Source: Streptomyces sp. NBC_00390
GTDB taxonomy: Bacteria; Actinomycetota; Actinomycetes; Streptomycetales; Streptomycetaceae
NCBI RefSeq assembly: GCF_036057275.1
Contig: NZ_CP107945.1
Span: 1,984,001 to 2,048,000 of the forward strand
Length of the DNA stretch: 64,000 bases
Direction of reading: 5' to 3'
Shown here: positions 32,820-43,627 of the stretch, one piece after another
Layout of the letters: each line of letters begins with the position of its first letter
Numbering within the stretch: position 1 is the stretch's first letter
Notes under the pieces: generated by a model
Databases searched by the model: none
The model's input: only the letters and a program-made list of their open reading frames with translations
Told to the model about the DNA's origin: nothing
Program-made: the position numbers and the translations under genes

Positions 32820-35800
32820 TCAGCCGAGTGCGGCGTCGAGGGCCCGTGCGGTACGGCAGCGGAAGACGGTCGCGACATCGACGGTCCGCCCCAGTTCCGC
32901 CTCGATCCGGCCCGCCAGACGCAGGGCCGTCAGCGAGTCGCAGCCGAGGCCGAACACGTCCTCGTCCGCCCCGACACGGTCGAGTCCCAGCACCTCGGCC
33001 ATCAGTTCGCTCAGCCGGTGCTGCGCGGCCCCCACGGCCGGTGTCGGTACGCGGGTCAGGAAGCGCTCGGTCGGGACCGTCAGGGCCCCCGGAAGCTCCA
33101 CCAGGAACTCCCGCAGGTGCGCGGCGATCTGCTGCGCGGACTCGGCGTCGAAGAGGTCGGGGCGGTGGCTGACTTCGAGGTGCAGCTGCCGGCCGGGCGC
33201 GGCCATCAGCTTCAGCGGGTAGTGGTACGCGTCGTGTCCGGCGACTCCCACCAGGTGCAGGCCGTCGTCGGGAGCGCCCGGGAGTTCCTCGGCGGTCGGA
33301 TAGTTCTCGACGACGACGCAGCTGTCGAACAGCGTGCCCACTCCCGCCGCCCGCTGGACGTCGGCCAGGGCGAGGTAGTGGTACGGGAGGAGTGCGGCAT
33401 GCTCGCCCTGCACCCGTTGGAGCAGGGCGGCCACCGGCTCGGCCGCCTCGAAGCGCACCCGCACCGGCACGGTGTTGATGAACAGCCCCACCATTTCCTC
33501 GACGCCCGGGAGTTCGGCCTCTCTGCCGGAGACCGTGGCGCCGAAGGTGATGTCCCGCTGCCCGCTGCGACGGTGCAGGCACAGCGCCCATGCCACCCGG
33601 AGCAGCGTGTTGAGCGTGACACCGTGCCGGCGGGAGACATCGAGCAGCGCGGAGGTGTCCGGTTCGGAGAGCTCGACGACGATGCGTTCGGGAAGGGCAC
33701 GTATCCGCGCGATGTCCTGGTCCGGGCAGACCAGGGTGGGCTCCTTCAGGCCGGCCAGAGCGTCGCTCCAGGCCAGGCGCGCCTCGTCGCGGTCCTGTGC
33801 GGCAAGCCACCGCAGATGGTCGGGGTAGTGACCGGGATCCGGCAGACCGCTCTCGTCGCCGCCCTGGTCGAAGAGCGCGAGCAGGTCGCGCAGGAGCAGC
33901 GAGGTGGTCCAGCCGTCCACGATGAGGTGGTGCATGCTCAGCACCAGTTTCTGGCGGTCCTCGGCCAGCGTGATGAGGGTGCAGCGCATCAGCGGCGGCC
34001 GTGCCGGGTCGAAGCGCCGACGCCGGTCGGCGTCGAGCAGTGTCTCCAGCCGCGCGGCTTGTTCCTGCGGGTCGAGACCGGTCAGGTCGTGGGCGTGCCA
34101 GCCCATCCGGACCTGCTCCGGGATGACCTGCACGGGCTCCCCCGACCGCCGCTGCACAAATCCCGCGCGCAGCATCGGATGGCGCCGCAGCAGGGCGTCG
34201 CAGGCCTCACGGAAGCGCTCGGCGTCGAGCTGACCCTGCACCTCGAGGGCGATCTGCACGTTGTAGACGTCGAGGTCACGGCTGTCGTACCGGGCGTGGA
34301 AGAGCAGCCCCTCCTGCATCGGCGTCAGCGGCAGGACCTGTGCGACCGGTGTGCCTGCCCGCTCGCCGAGGCGGGTGAGCTCGTCCTCGTCGACCTCCCC
34401 GGCCTCCTGCTGGAGGCCGGGGGCCTGCCGCCGGACGAGCGCCGCCGCGCTCGTCCCGTGGGCCACGAGTGTGCGCAGTGCCGCGAACCAGAGCTCGGCC
34501 AGGTCGCCGATCTCCTCCTCGGACAACAGGCGGCGGGCCCAATGCCAGTGGGCGACCAGCTGCGGGCCTGCCGGGCCCTCGTCGACCGCGGCGTTCAGCT
34601 CGATGACGTGCGCCATCGGCATCCGCGGGTCGGCCCCGACGGGCAGCGCGTCGGACTCGGGTGCCACGCTCCAGTCGCCTTCTTCCGCATCGGCGTTCCT
34701 GCCGAGGTAGTTGAAGCCGATCTGCGGGTCCGGGTAGGCCGACAGCTCTGCGGCGGTGTCCGGGTTCAGATGGCGCAGCAGGCCGAAGCCGATACCGCGC
34801 CGGGGGATCCTCCGGACCTGGGCGGTGACCCGGCGCAGGGCGTCGCCGAGGCGCGGGTCCGCCGGATCGCCGTCCGCGGCCCAGTCCACGGGCCCGGGGT
34901 CGATCCGCACCGGATACAGCGTGGTGAGCCAGCCGACGGTGCCCGACAGGTCGACGTCCTCGGCGATCTGCTCGCGGCCGTGCCCCTCGACGTCGATCAG
35001 CACGGCGGTGCCGCGGCCGGCCTCGGCGCGCCGCCAGGCGGCGACGGCGAGCGCCAGGCCGGTGAGCAGTACTTCGTCGGTGCGGGTGCCGAAGGTGGCC
35101 GGCACCGTGGTGAGCAGCGCGGCGGTCAGGTCCGCGGGGAGCGTGAGGCGCAGTTCACCGGCCGTCGCGAAGATGTCGTTCGACGGCGAGAGCCGGGCTT
35201 CGGTGACGGTGACACCGCCCGTGTCCAGGACCCGGTGCCAGAAGGGGAGTTCCCCCAGCACGGCGGGGGTTCTCGCCTCGGCGTGCAGCCTCTCGCTCCA
35301 CTCCCGCAGCGGGAGCGGTACGGGGGCCGGCAGCAGCGGGGCGGCACCGGGCGCGGCGCTGTGCCAGGCCGAGTACAGATCGGTCAGCAGGATGTGCCAG
35401 GAGACGGCGTCGACGGCCAGGTGGTGAACGGTGACGAGCAGCCGCCCCTGCCCGCCCTCGCCCGCGTCGAACCAGGTGACCCGCAGCATCACGCCGTCGC
35501 GCGGCGCGAGCGCGTCGGCGTCCTCGCCGGCGCATGCGGAGATCGTGCGGCGGACGGAGCCGGAGGGGAGGCCGGACACGTCGACGCGCCGAACCGCGTC
35601 CTGCGGCGCGCCCGGGTCCACCGGGTCCACGGCGAGGGAGCCGTTGTCCTGGAGGCGTGCGTGCAGCGACTGGTGACGCTCCACGACGGCCCGTACGGCG
35701 ACGGCCAGCCGATCGGTGCCGAGGCCGGGCGGCACGCGGAGCAGGGTCGACTGGTGGAACGCGTCGGCCGTGCCGCCGCGCTCCCGGAGCCACTGCATGA

Positions 35801-38800
35801 TCGGCGTGGCGGGGACGACGACGGAGGCCTGTTCCCGGGCGCGGGAGTCGTCGGCCCGGGCCGTTTCCGGCGTGCTCCGCTGCTCGAGGGACGAGGCGAG
35901 AGCGGTGGCCGTGCGATGCGTGAAGACCAGCTTCGGAGTGAGCCGCAGACCCGCCTCACGCGCCCGCGCCACCAACTGGATCACCGTGATCGAATCACCA
36001 CCCAGCGCGAAGAAGTCATCTCCCGCCCCGACACCCTCGACACCCAGCACCTGCCCGAACAGCCCGGCGAGAACAGCCTCCACGCCCCCCGCCGCGCCGG
36101 AGGTGACCGCCTGCTCGCGGGCGGTGGGGGGAGCCGGCCGCTGCTGCTGGGCCGTTTCCGGCGTGCTCCGCTGCTCGAGGGACGAGGCGAGAGCGGTGGC
36201 CGTGCGATGCGTGAAGACCAGCTTCGGAGTGAGCCGCAGACCCGCCTCACGCGCCCGCGCCACCAACTGGATCACCGTGATCGAATCACCACCCAGCGCG
36301 AAGAAGTCATCTCCCGCCCCGACACCCTCGACACCCAGCACCTGCCCGAACAGCCCGGCGAGAACAGCCTCCACGCCCCCCGCCGCGCCGGCGCTCTGCC
36401 GGGCGGCGTCCACGGCGCGCTCCTCCTGCCACCGCGCTGCCGCTTCCGCCGAGCCCGCCGGGTCCGCCGGGTCCGTGGCGGGCAGGGCGGGGAGCGCGGC
36501 ACGGTCGACCTTGCCGTTGGGGGTCAGCGGCAGGGTGGGCAGCGTGACGAACCCGGAGGGGACCATGTACGGGGGCAGCACGGACGCCACGCGCTCCCCC
36601 AGGGTGGCGAGTTCGGCCTCCTTGCCGGCCGCCGCCACGATGTACGCCACCAGACGCGGCACTCCTCGCCGGTCCGCCCGCACCGCCGCGGCGGCCTGCG
36701 CGACCGCGGGGTCGGCCCCGACCACGGTCTCGATCTCGCCCAGCTCGATCCGGAACCCACGGACCTTGACCTGGTCGTCGGCCCGGCCCCCGTAGACCAT
36801 GGTGCCGTCGGGCTGCCACCAGGCGATGTCGCCGGTGCGGTACATCCGGGCACCCGGCGTGCCGAAGGGGTCGGCGACGAAGCGGGTCGCCGAGAGTCCC
36901 GGCCGCCCGACATAGCCACGGGCGAGTACGTCACCGCCGACGTACAGCTCGCCCGGGACGCCTGCGGGGACCGGGCGCAGGCAGCCGTCCAGGACATAGA
37001 CCCGGGCGCCGGGGACGGGCCGGCCGATCGGCACCGCGCCCTGCGGCGAGGGGTGCCCGGGCTCCAGGCGGTACTCCATGCAGCCCACGGTCGCCTCTGT
37101 GGGGCCGTACTCGTTCACGACCGTCACGCCCGGATGGCGAGCCCGCCACTCGGCCAGCGCCTCTCCGGTCAACTGCTCGCCACCCAGGACGAGTTCGCTC
37201 GTGGGCGAGTACCACGCGTCGGACGCGACCAGTACGGGCAGGTGGCTGGGCGTGGCCTTGACGAACGCGGGCGCGCGTCCCGCCCCGGCCGGGGCGTCGA
37301 AGTCGTCCAGGTCGACGAGGCGTACCAGACCGCCCGACGTCAGCGGCCCGAAAATCCCGGTGACGGTGAGGTCGAAGGAGAGCGGGGAGTGCACCAGGGC
37401 CTGTTCGGCGAGGCCCGGGTAGGCCGCGCGGGCGAAGGCGAGGTAGTTGTCGACCGTGCGGTGCTCCACCGCGACGCCCTTGGGGCGGCCGGTCGAGCCC
37501 GAGGTGTAGATGACATAGGCAGCGTCGGCGAGCCGTACCGGCGCACCGCGCTCGGCGTCGTCCACCGCGTGCTCCGGCAGCGCTGCCAGCTCGGCCTGGA
37601 CGGCCGGATCGCCGATCGCGACCACCGACGGGTGTCCGGCGAGCGCCGGATGGCCGGTGTCGGAGCAGATGACGGCGGCCGGGGCGGCGTCGGCCATCAT
37701 GAACGAGATGCGTTCCGGCGGGTACCCGAGGTCGACCGGCAGATACGCGGCCCCTGCCTTCAGAGTTCCCAGCAAGGCCACGATCAGGTCGGTACTGCGC
37801 GGCAGCGCCACGGCGACGAAGTCACCCGGCCGCACACCTCGCTTCAGCAGAAGGCGTGCCGTCCGGTTGGCGGCCTCGTCGAGCCGGCGGTAGCTGAGGG
37901 TGCGCTCGGCATCGGTCACGGCCGGCGCGTCGGGGGTCTCGCGTGCCTGGGACTCGAACCGCTGGGCCGGCGTCGCCGACGGGCGTTCGGAGACGGGGTC
38001 CGCCTGCGCCCCGGGATGGCGGCCCCACCGCTCCAGCACCTGGTCCCGCTCCTCGCCGGTCAGCAGAGGGATGTGCGCGACGGGGGTCGCGGGGGCCTCG
38101 ACGAAGGTGTCGAGCAGCAACCGCAGGCGGATGCGGACCAGTTCCAGGCGCGTGGTGTCGAACAGGTCCTTGTGGTAGCTGAGCTGGAGACGCAGCCGGG
38201 ATCCGGGAACGGCGACGACGCTCAGCGGATAGTGGGTGGAGCCGGTGGCCTCCTGCCGGCCGGCCGTGTCCGGGTCCATGTCCGTGACCGTGTCCATGAC
38301 CAGCGGGTCCTCGGTGAGCGGAGCGATCCGCAGACCTGGCACGCAGTCCTGTACGGATTCCCAGCCGAAGGGCGCGTCCCCGAAGTTGGTCGAGGTGTCG
38401 AAGAGCGTGTCCAGCCCGGTCAGGCGACGCACCTCGGTCAGCCCGAGGTGCTGGTGCGGACTGAGCGCCAGCTGCTCGTCCTGGATCCGGGCGAACAGGG
38501 CGGCCATCGACTCCGCAGGGTCGAGCCGTACCCGCACCGGGACCGTGTTCATCAGCAGGCCGACCACGGAGCCGGCGCCGGGCAGCTGCGGCGGGCGGCC
38601 GTGCACCGTCTGGCCGAACACCACGTCCTCCCGTCCGGTCAGCACCGAGAGCAGCAGCGACCAGATGCCCTGCACCACCGTGTTGAGGGTGAGACCGTAT
38701 TTCCGGGCGGTCGCCGTCAGGGCCTCGGTCGTGTCCGGCGGGAGTGTCACATACGTCATGCCGGGCATCGTCCCGGCGCCGCCGGCGGGGGCTCCGGGAG

Positions 38801-39467
38801 CGACGAGCGTCGGCTCCTCCAAGCCCTGGAGCGCCTCCCGCCAGGCCTGTTCGGCGGCGGGGCGGTCCTGCCGGGAGAGCCACCGAAGGAAGTCGGAGAA
38901 GTGCGCGGCCGGGGCGAGTTCGACACCGCTGCCCGCACCGGGGATGTCCCCGCCCACCTCGCGGCCGTACAGCGTGAACAGATCCTCCAGCACCAGGGGC
39001 AAGGACCAGCCGTCCAGCAGGATGTGATGGTAGGTCAGGACGAACGCGTACTGGCTCTCCGCAAGCCGGATCAGTGCGAAGCGCATGAGCGGGGGTGCCG
39101 CCATGTCGAAGCGGCGCAGCCGCTCCTCCTCGAGGAAGGCCAGCAGCTTCTTCCGGCGTACGCTCTCGGGATCCGCGGAGAGGTCGAGCTCCGTCCACGG
39201 CATCTTCACGGTGCGCCGGACCAGTTGCACCGACTGTCCGTTCGCGCGCTGGCGGAAGCCGGCCCGAAGGACACTGTGACGCGCGAGCGTGGCAACGCAG
39301 GCCGCCCGCAGTGCCGGTGCCGAGACGTCGCCGAACAGCTCGAAGGCGGCCTGGATGGTGTAGACGTCCGCGGCCTCGGAGTCGTACAGCGCGTGGAAGA
39401 ACATGCCCTCCTGCAACGGCGTGAGGGGCAGCGCGGACTCGATGGGCGACTGTGTCACTTCGTTCAC
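32820..39467 (-). CDS. NRPS-1: C-A(Asn)-T-T-E-C-T
   Basis: This synthetase has about 2215 residues. In order: C (39440-38060, HHILLDGW at 39006-39029), A (37990-36480), two T domains (36390-36180 and 36100-35890, each [10 protein letters not shown]), E (35810-34400, [10 protein letters not shown]), C (34340-33070, HHLIVDGW) and T (to 32830, GCDSLTA). I read the A-domain pocket as D-L-T-K-V-G-E-V-G-K, matching Asn codes, and E predicts D-Asn. The last module has C and T but no A, and there is no thioesterase. The twin T domains come from an exact 243-bp duplication. GTG 39467 has GGGG upstream; in-frame ATG 39521 lacks a ribosome site but remains possible. The N-terminus ([19 protein letters not shown]) resembles a short docking acceptor. 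Confidence 0.9.
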   Translation of the reverse strand: MNEVTQSPIESALPLTPLQEGMFFHALYDSEAADVYTIQAAFELFGDVSAPALRAACVATLARHSVLRAGFRQRANGQSVQLVRRTVKMPWTELDLSADPESVRRKKLLAFLEEERLRRFDMAAPPLMRFALIRLAESQYAFVLTYHHILLDGWSLPLVLEDLFTLYGREVGGDIPGAGSGVELAPAAHFSDFLRWLSRQDRPAAEQAWREALQGLEEPTLVAPGAPAGGAGTMPGMTYVTLPPDTTEALTATARKYGLTLNTVVQGIWSLLLSVLTGREDVVFGQTVHGRPPQLPGAGSVVGLLMNTVPVRVRLDPAESMAALFARIQDEQLALSPHQHLGLTEVRRLTGLDTLFDTSTNFGDAPFGWESVQDCVPGLRIAPLTEDPLVMDTVTDMDPDTAGRQEATGSTHYPLSVVAVPGSRLRLQLSYHKDLFDTTRLELVRIRLRLLLDTFVEAPATPVAHIPLLTGEERDQVLERWGRHPGAQADPVSERPSATPAQRFESQARETPDAPAVTDAERTLSYRRLDEAANRTARLLLKRGVRPGDFVAVALPRSTDLIVALLGTLKAGAAYLPVDLGYPPERISFMMADAAPAAVICSDTGHPALAGHPSVVAIGDPAVQAELAALPEHAVDDAERGAPVRLADAAYVIYTSGSTGRPKGVAVEHRTVDNYLAFARAAYPGLAEQALVHSPLSFDLTVTGIFGPLTSGGLVRLVDLDDFDAPAGAGRAPAFVKATPSHLPVLVASDAWYSPTSELVLGGEQLTGEALAEWRARHPGVTVVNEYGPTEATVGCMEYRLEPGHPSPQGAVPIGRPVPGARVYVLDGCLRPVPAGVPGELYVGGDVLARGYVGRPGLSATRFVADPFGTPGARMYRTGDIAWWQPDGTMVYGGRADDQVKVRGFRIELGEIETVVGADPAVAQAAAAVRADRRGVPRLVAYIVAAAGKEAELATLGERVASVLPPYMVPSGFVTLPTLPLTPNGKVDRAALPALPATDPADPAGSAEAAARWQEERAVDAARQSAGAAGGVEAVLAGLFGQVLGVEGVGAGDDFFALGGDSITVIQLVARAREAGLRLTPKLVFTHRTATALASSLEQRSTPETAQQQRPAPPTAREQAVTSGAAGGVEAVLAGLFGQVLGVEGVGAGDDFFALGGDSITVIQLVARAREAGLRLTPKLVFTHRTATALASSLEQRSTPETARADDSRAREQASVVVPATPIMQWLRERGGTADAFHQSTLLRVPPGLGTDRLAVAVRAVVERHQSLHARLQDNGSLAVDPVDPGAPQDAVRRVDVSGLPSGSVRRTISACAGEDADALAPRDGVMLRVTWFDAGEGGQGRLLVTVHHLAVDAVSWHILLTDLYSAWHSAAPGAAPLLPAPVPLPLREWSERLHAEARTPAVLGELPFWHRVLDTGGVTVTEARLSPSNDIFATAGELRLTLPADLTAALLTTVPATFGTRTDEVLLTGLALAVAAWRRAEAGRGTAVLIDVEGHGREQIAEDVDLSGTVGWLTTLYPVRIDPGPVDWAADGDPADPRLGDALRRVTAQVRRIPRRGIGFGLLRHLNPDTAAELSAYPDPQIGFNYLGRNADAEEGDWSVAPESDALPVGADPRMPMAHVIELNAAVDEGPAGPQLVAHWHWARRLLSEEEIGDLAELWFAALRTLVAHGTSAAALVRRQAPGLQQEAGEVDEDELTRLGERAGTPVAQVLPLTPMQEGLLFHARYDSRDLDVYNVQIALEVQGQLDAERFREACDALLRRHPMLRAGFVQRRSGEPVQVIPEQVRMGWHAHDLTGLDPQEQAARLETLLDADRRRRFDPARPPLMRCTLITLAEDRQKLVLSMHHLIVDGWTTSLLLRDLLALFDQGGDESGLPDPGHYPDHLRWLAAQDRDEARLAWSDALAGLKEPTLVCPDQDIARIRALPERIVVELSEPDTSALLDVSRRHGVTLNTLLRVAWALCLHRRSGQRDITFGATVSGREAELPGVEEMVGLFINTVPVRVRFEAAEPVAALLQRVQGEHAALLPYHYLALADVQRAAGVGTLFDSCVVVENYPTAEELPGAPDDGLHLVGVAGHDAYHYPLKLMAAPGRQLHLEVSHRPDLFDAESAQQIAAHLREFLVELPGALTVPTERFLTRVPTPAVGAAQHRLSELMAEVLGLDRVGADEDVFGLGCDSLTALRLAGRIEAELGRTVDVATVFRCRTARALDAALG
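35858..36391. repeat. Exact 243-bp tandem duplication making twin T domains
   Basis: Segments 35858-36100 and 36149-36391 are identical base for base as I read them, offset by 291 bp (97 codons), so the frame is kept. Each copy spans a complete carrier domain with its phosphopantetheine Ser (GGDSI). The 48-bp linker between them is not repeated. Identity at third positions argues for a recent event or ongoing conversion. Confidence 0.93.
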
Positions 39468-39714
39468 TGTCAGGTCATCCCCGGGAGCAGTCAGCGGCGC
39501 GCGGGAGCGGCGGCTGGTCATTGGGAGGTGTGGTGACCGGTTTCGGCCACTTCAGTGATGATTTCGTCCGGCCGCCCACGCGGGCCAGGCAGCCGACCGG
39601 CAGTTTCCCTGCCCTCAGGCGGTGCTGTGGCCGGGCCGTGTTGCCGGTGCGCGGATCAGCTCCGGCCCCTGCCCGGTGGCATCGCTGCCCCGCCTCCGGC
39701 GACCGCCCGGCCGG

Positions 39715-40503
39715 TCATCGAAGCGCCGCCGTGACGGCGCCGAGCGCGGCCGGAGCACCGGTGAAGAGGTAGTCGTGCCCGCCGGGAAGGACCTGCAGGG
39801 TGAACCCGGCCGAGGCGCACTCGCGCCAGCACTCCAACTGCGCCCCGTCCACCAGCGGATCCTCGGCGCCGCCGAGGACGTGCAGAGGGCAGTCGACCGG
39901 GGCCGGTCCGGGGCTGCGGTACTGCTCGGCGAGCGAGAGGTCGTAGCGGACCGTACGCACGGCGTACCGCAAGTAGGCGGGATACTGCCGCAGTTCGGGG
40001 GGAAATCCGCCGAACCCCTCCAGCCAGTCGAGCAGCCCCTGGTCGTCCCGGTCCGTGATCCGCTTGCGCACCGGGGTGTGCGGCGCCCGGCAGGCGGAGA
40101 CGAGCAGGGCGCGGGGCGGGGCCATGCCACGCCGGCCGATGCGCAGAGCGATCTCGTAGCCGAGGAGAGCGCCGAAGCTGTGGCCGAAGAGTGCGTACGG
40201 CAGGTCGAACTCGTCCGCGATGCCGTCGATCACGGCATCGGCCAGTTCTTCGAGGGTGTCCGGCAGGGGCTCCGCACCACGCACACCACGGCCGGGCAGC
40301 TCCACCGTCGCGAGTTCGATGCCCTCCGGCGGAGTGAGCCGCCAGGGGGCGAACGACCGCGCGCTGCCGCCCGCCTGCGGCAGGCAGATCAACCGCAGGC
40401 GAGGGCTGGGCGCGGTCACCCGGCCGACGATCCACGGACTGTCCACACCACGCGTCGGAGTGTTCGCGAGGGGGGAGGGTCGTGCGGCGGCATGGGTTCG
40501 CAT
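39715..40503 (-). CDS. Type II thioesterase
   Basis: This 262-residue alpha/beta hydrolase has nucleophile motif FGHSFGALLGYE, Asp in GAEDPLVDG and His in PGGHDYLFTG, the RifR/GrsT-type triad order. ATG 40503 has AAAGGAG upstream. It normally clears mis-primed or stalled carrier domains. With no integrated TE in any NRPS here it might also take part in release, which is speculative. It is divergent from the diiron gene; NRPS-1 follows downstream on the same strand. A truncated second copy exists at 59397-59549. Confidence 0.92.
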   Translation of the reverse strand: MRTHAAARPSPLANTPTRGVDSPWIVGRVTAPSPRLRLICLPQAGGSARSFAPWRLTPPEGIELATVELPGRGVRGAEPLPDTLEELADAVIDGIADEFDLPYALFGHSFGALLGYEIALRIGRRGMAPPRALLVSACRAPHTPVRKRITDRDDQGLLDWLEGFGGFPPELRQYPAYLRYAVRTVRYDLSLAEQYRSPGPAPVDCPLHVLGGAEDPLVDGAQLECWRECASAGFTLQVLPGGHDYLFTGAPAALGAVTAALR

Positions 40504-40712
40504 CCCGCTCCTTTCGTCGGCCGGCGTTCGTCCGGGGCGGTGGCCCGCGCGGCTCATCGTGGATCGGAGGCGGCGAGGGGACCAGGCACGGGGACCGGCA
40601 ACCGGGCTGCCGCCGAGTTGCCCCGCACCTGCCTGGAGCGTGGTCTCCTCGCGCGCCAAGGATGGTGACCGAAAGTCATGCCTGCTTCTGCGCCCGAGGG
40701 GATCGCCTTCCG

Positions 40713-41729
40713 ATGACCGCTGTTCCTGACGAGGCAGTCGATGCGACGTTCTTCACCCTGGATGCCGTCACGGCCGACCTGATGGAGGTCGACGCGATCT
40801 TCCGGGCCTGCCTGAACTGGAACTACGGGAAACGTGACAGCCGGGTGTGGAGCCTCTACGAGAAGAACAAAGCTTCGCAGTGGAACGCCACCACCGACAT
40901 CGACTGGGACCACGACGTCCAGTTCGGGGCCGAACTGTCGGAGGAGAACGGCGCGCGGCTCGCGTCCTTCGTCGTGGGCGAGGGCAGCCCGGTGCCGCGC
41001 GAACTGCTCACCCAGTTCCGCTGGGAGTACCAGGCCTGGATGTGCAGCCAGTTCCTGCACGGTGAGCAGGGCGCGCTGGTGACCACGGCCCGACTGGTCG
41101 AGACCGTCCCCGACATGGAGGCCAAGACCTACGCCGCCTCCCAGGTCGCGGACGAGGCGCGCCATGTGGAGGCCTTCGCGCGCTACGTCGACGAGAAGCT
41201 GGGCACCGTCTACCCGATCAATCCCGGGCTCCGGACGCTTCTGCACGATCTGCTGTCGGAGTCCAGATGGGACATCGTGTACCTGGGCATGCAGGTGGTC
41301 GTCGAGGGTTTGGCGATCACCGGGCTGAGGCTGGCGAGCAGCGGCTTCGGCGACCCCGTGATCCGGCAGATCACCAGGATGGTCGCGAGCGACGAGGCCC
41401 GGCACATCGCCTTCGGCGTCACCTCGCTCACCGGCATGTACCAGCAGGTGACCTCGGCCGAGCGGCGGGAGCGCGAGGACTTCCTGCTGGAGTCGATCCG
41501 GCTGATGTCACGCCGCTTCATGCTCCGCGAGGTCTGGGAGCGGATGGAACTGGACGTGGCCACGGGGCTGCACTTCGCCCGCACGAACCCGATGATGGCC
41601 ACTTACCGGCAGATGCTTTTCCAGCAGGTGATCCATGTGCTGCGGCAGTTGGACATGTTGTCGGACAAGGTGAAGGAACTGCTGCTCGCGGAGAATCTGG
41701 TGCGCCCGGGGACCATGTCCGTGGGATGA
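40713..41729 (+). CDS. Ferritin-like diiron oxygenase (AurF/RNR-R2 superfamily)
   Basis: This 338-residue all-helical protein has a full six-ligand diiron set: Glu118, Glu148-x-x-His151 (DEARH), Glu199 and Glu228-x-x-His231 (SDEARH). The spacing fits ferritin-like oxygenases. Such enzymes N-oxygenate amines, hydroxylate amino acids on carrier proteins or desaturate acyl groups. ATG 40713 follows GAGGGG at some distance; an in-frame ATG at 40662 is possible. It is divergent from the type II thioesterase. A tailoring oxidation of the peptide or acyl chain is likely; the substrate is open. Confidence 0.8.
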   Translation: MTAVPDEAVDATFFTLDAVTADLMEVDAIFRACLNWNYGKRDSRVWSLYEKNKASQWNATTDIDWDHDVQFGAELSEENGARLASFVVGEGSPVPRELLTQFRWEYQAWMCSQFLHGEQGALVTTARLVETVPDMEAKTYAASQVADEARHVEAFARYVDEKLGTVYPINPGLRTLLHDLLSESRWDIVYLGMQVVVEGLAITGLRLASSGFGDPVIRQITRMVASDEARHIAFGVTSLTGMYQQVTSAERREREDFLLESIRLMSRRFMLREVWERMELDVATGLHFARTNPMMATYRQMLFQQVIHVLRQLDMLSDKVKELLLAENLVRPGTMSVG

Positions 41730-42082
41730 GGGTGGTGTCCGCGCCCCGTAGCCGTGCGGGCAGCCGTGGAACGGCGGATGCTCCAGCTGAGGCACTTTCC
41801 CCATGTCGCCATTGACGGTGACGTCTGGGAGACCCTGCTGTGGGCGACCGGACGCACCGCCCTGCCCGATCGCCCACAACTCACCGAGTGGCGCTGGTAC
41901 GGCACGCAGGGCGCGTGAGTGCCGACCGATCACGAACAGCCGGCCGCCGCGCTGGAACCCGCGTCACCGGTCCGCAGCCCTGACTGCCGAGGCCTCGGTG
42001 AACGCACCCTGCGCTTCAGCGAGGCCCGGGTGTCGACGATGCATGGGTCGGCCCCGTAGGTGAGCGCACGTGACCCTGGTAC
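41730..42082. other. Gene-free gap with degraded sequence
   Basis: This 353-base gap separates the diiron gene and the lipoprotein gene. A + frame at about 41748-41918 (…RHFPHVAIDGDVWETLLWAT…, then TGA) looks like the tail of a lost gene I cannot identify. It is followed at 41919 by a FAAL relic. No intact gene is present. Confidence 0.5.
41919..41993 (-). pseudogene. Relic of a fatty acyl-AMP ligase
   Basis: On the reverse strand this ~75-bp piece matches the intact FAAL gene around 43971-44047: shared runs include CCGATCACGAACAG and GCGTCACCGGTCCGCAGCCC. Two single-base losses (AACCCGCG versus AACCCCGCG, and GCAGCCCTGA versus GCAGCCCCTGA) break the frame. It is all that remains of a second adenylate-forming gene, or a short duplicated scar. 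Confidence 0.6.
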
Positions 42083-43336
42083 TCAGCCAGTGGCCGGATA
42101 GGCGACCATGTCACGGTCCATTCCGGCGTACTCGTCGACCAGAAACAGATGCGGGCCGTCGAAGGTCGTGCGGTCCTTCCCCGTCTTGGCATCGAGGACG
42201 ACGTAGTCGGGGGCGGCATTGGCATAGATGGCACCGTGCCAAGCGGCCTGAATTGTCGGCATCTTACGAGAAGTGTCGTCCTCGGAGATGGTCCACAGCA
42301 CCTTGCGGCTGCTGGTGTCCACCCCCTGCACTGTCTCGTCGCCGGCGCACACGACCACCGACTGCTGGTCGTAGTAGCACGTCAGATAGGCGCCGTTGAC
42401 CCCGGCCACGGCCTCGCCCGTGCGGGCGTCGTGCAACGCGGATTCCGAAGCGAACAAGCCGCCTCCGACGCGATTGACCTCCAAGGACGAGTGGCCCTCA
42501 TTCTTCCAGCGCACAGTCCCGTCGGCGATTGATCGGCCTGTGAGTGCGAGGTCGCCCTCCTCTGCGTGCCAGCCGCCCAGGGTCCCGAACGTCACCCTGT
42601 CGCGAACCTGTGCACCGACAACGGTGCCGCTGTCGACCGCGTGGGCCGCGAAGCCCTCCTGCTTCCACGTCACCTGATGAGTGCCCAGGTCAACGGCGTA
42701 GGTGACAGCGCTGTCGCTGTCCTTTGAGTCGTCCGGGTAGGCAAAGACTGCGACGACCGCGGTTCCGTTCTCCGCACCGACGACGGTCGGCTCCATGTCG
42801 CTGATGCCCATGCCGGTCGGCGCCGGCAACCGGGTCGTCCAGGACACCTTGCCGCTGTCCGTGTCCACAGCGCGCAGATGGACATCGGTCCGGCCGACGC
42901 TTGTGCCCGAGCCCTCCGTGTAATCGGAGAACGCGAAGAGAGCTTCCGTACGCTTGCCCTGCTGCACGAACACCGGGGGGATGTGCCGGTTGTCCTCCGG
43001 GACTCCCGCGGTACCGGTGTAGCGGTTCTTCCGGTTGAGGGCGGACGACCAGAGCTTGCGTCCGGTCCTGGTGTCGTAGGCATCGAGGCCCTTGTCGGTC
43101 CGCACGTAGGCCTTGACACCCAGCAGTGAGAACCCCCAGGTCTTGACGTCCTCGTCGTGCGCCAGCTTCACGCCTTTGCCGAACTTCAGTGGAGGATCGT
43201 ACGCCTTCGCACCGACCTCCGGGCCTGCCACCGGACCCTTGCCGCCCGCCCCGGAAGAGCCGCCGGAACACCCTCCGAGGCCGCTCAGAACGACCGCGAG
43301 GGTCAGGCACATGACAGTTCGGTACCCGACTCGCAC
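42083..43336 (-). CDS. PQQ-repeat-like (beta-propeller) lipoprotein
   Basis: This 417-residue protein has a lipobox (LSGLGGC, acylated Cys about residue 23) after a short hydrophobic signal. PQQ/WD-like repeats follow (DAYDTRTGRKLWSSAL, RAVDTDSGKVSWTTRL, DLGTHQVTWKQ, QGVDTSSRKVLWTIS, VVLDAKTGKDRT), indicating a surface-anchored propeller. GTG 43336 has GGGGAGAG 8 bases upstream. Codon choice is somewhat less GC-extreme than the NRPS genes. It may be an unrelated insertion within the cluster, or a binding or sensing protein. No catalytic role is evident. Confidence 0.82.
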   Translation of the reverse strand: MRVGYRTVMCLTLAVVLSGLGGCSGGSSGAGGKGPVAGPEVGAKAYDPPLKFGKGVKLAHDEDVKTWGFSLLGVKAYVRTDKGLDAYDTRTGRKLWSSALNRKNRYTGTAGVPEDNRHIPPVFVQQGKRTEALFAFSDYTEGSGTSVGRTDVHLRAVDTDSGKVSWTTRLPAPTGMGISDMEPTVVGAENGTAVVAVFAYPDDSKDSDSAVTYAVDLGTHQVTWKQEGFAAHAVDSGTVVGAQVRDRVTFGTLGGWHAEEGDLALTGRSIADGTVRWKNEGHSSLEVNRVGGGLFASESALHDARTGEAVAGVNGAYLTCYYDQQSVVVCAGDETVQGVDTSSRKVLWTISEDDTSRKMPTIQAAWHGAIYANAAPDYVVLDAKTGKDRTTFDGPHLFLVDEYAGMDRDMVAYPATG

Positions 43337-43576
43337 AGAAATCTCTCCCCGTTCATGGTCAACTCCTCCTCACCTTAGCGTTGTTGCCATGGCTGACATC
43401 CATGAGCTCTCGAGCGACTCCCCGGCGCACATGCCGCCCGAAGCGAGCAGCGTGGGTGGGGGACGTGCCACTGCACGTACACGCCACCCGGCGCAGGCCG
43501 ATTCCGCGCGCAACGCCACCACCCGCTGCCGCCGGCACGGGTGCGCCGCCCGCGGATGACGCCGCCGCTCGCGCCG

Positions 43577-43605
43577 CTGCCCGGCGCGCCGTCCGCGCCG
43601 GGCAG
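43577..43605 (-). terminator. Terminator of the FAAL gene
   Basis: A 12-bp perfect inverted repeat (CTGCCCGGCGCG / CGCGCCGGGCAG, 5-base loop) lies 22 bases past the FAAL stop. Confidence 0.65.
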
Positions 43606-43627
43606 GGGTCGTACAGCTCAGTGATGG

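Noticed and set aside
32694..39536. A 2280-codon open frame on the + strand
   Set aside because: It is the antisense shadow of NRPS-1; its translation is low-complexity (Arg, Gly, Glu-rich) with no motifs, while the reverse strand shows clear NRPS domains.
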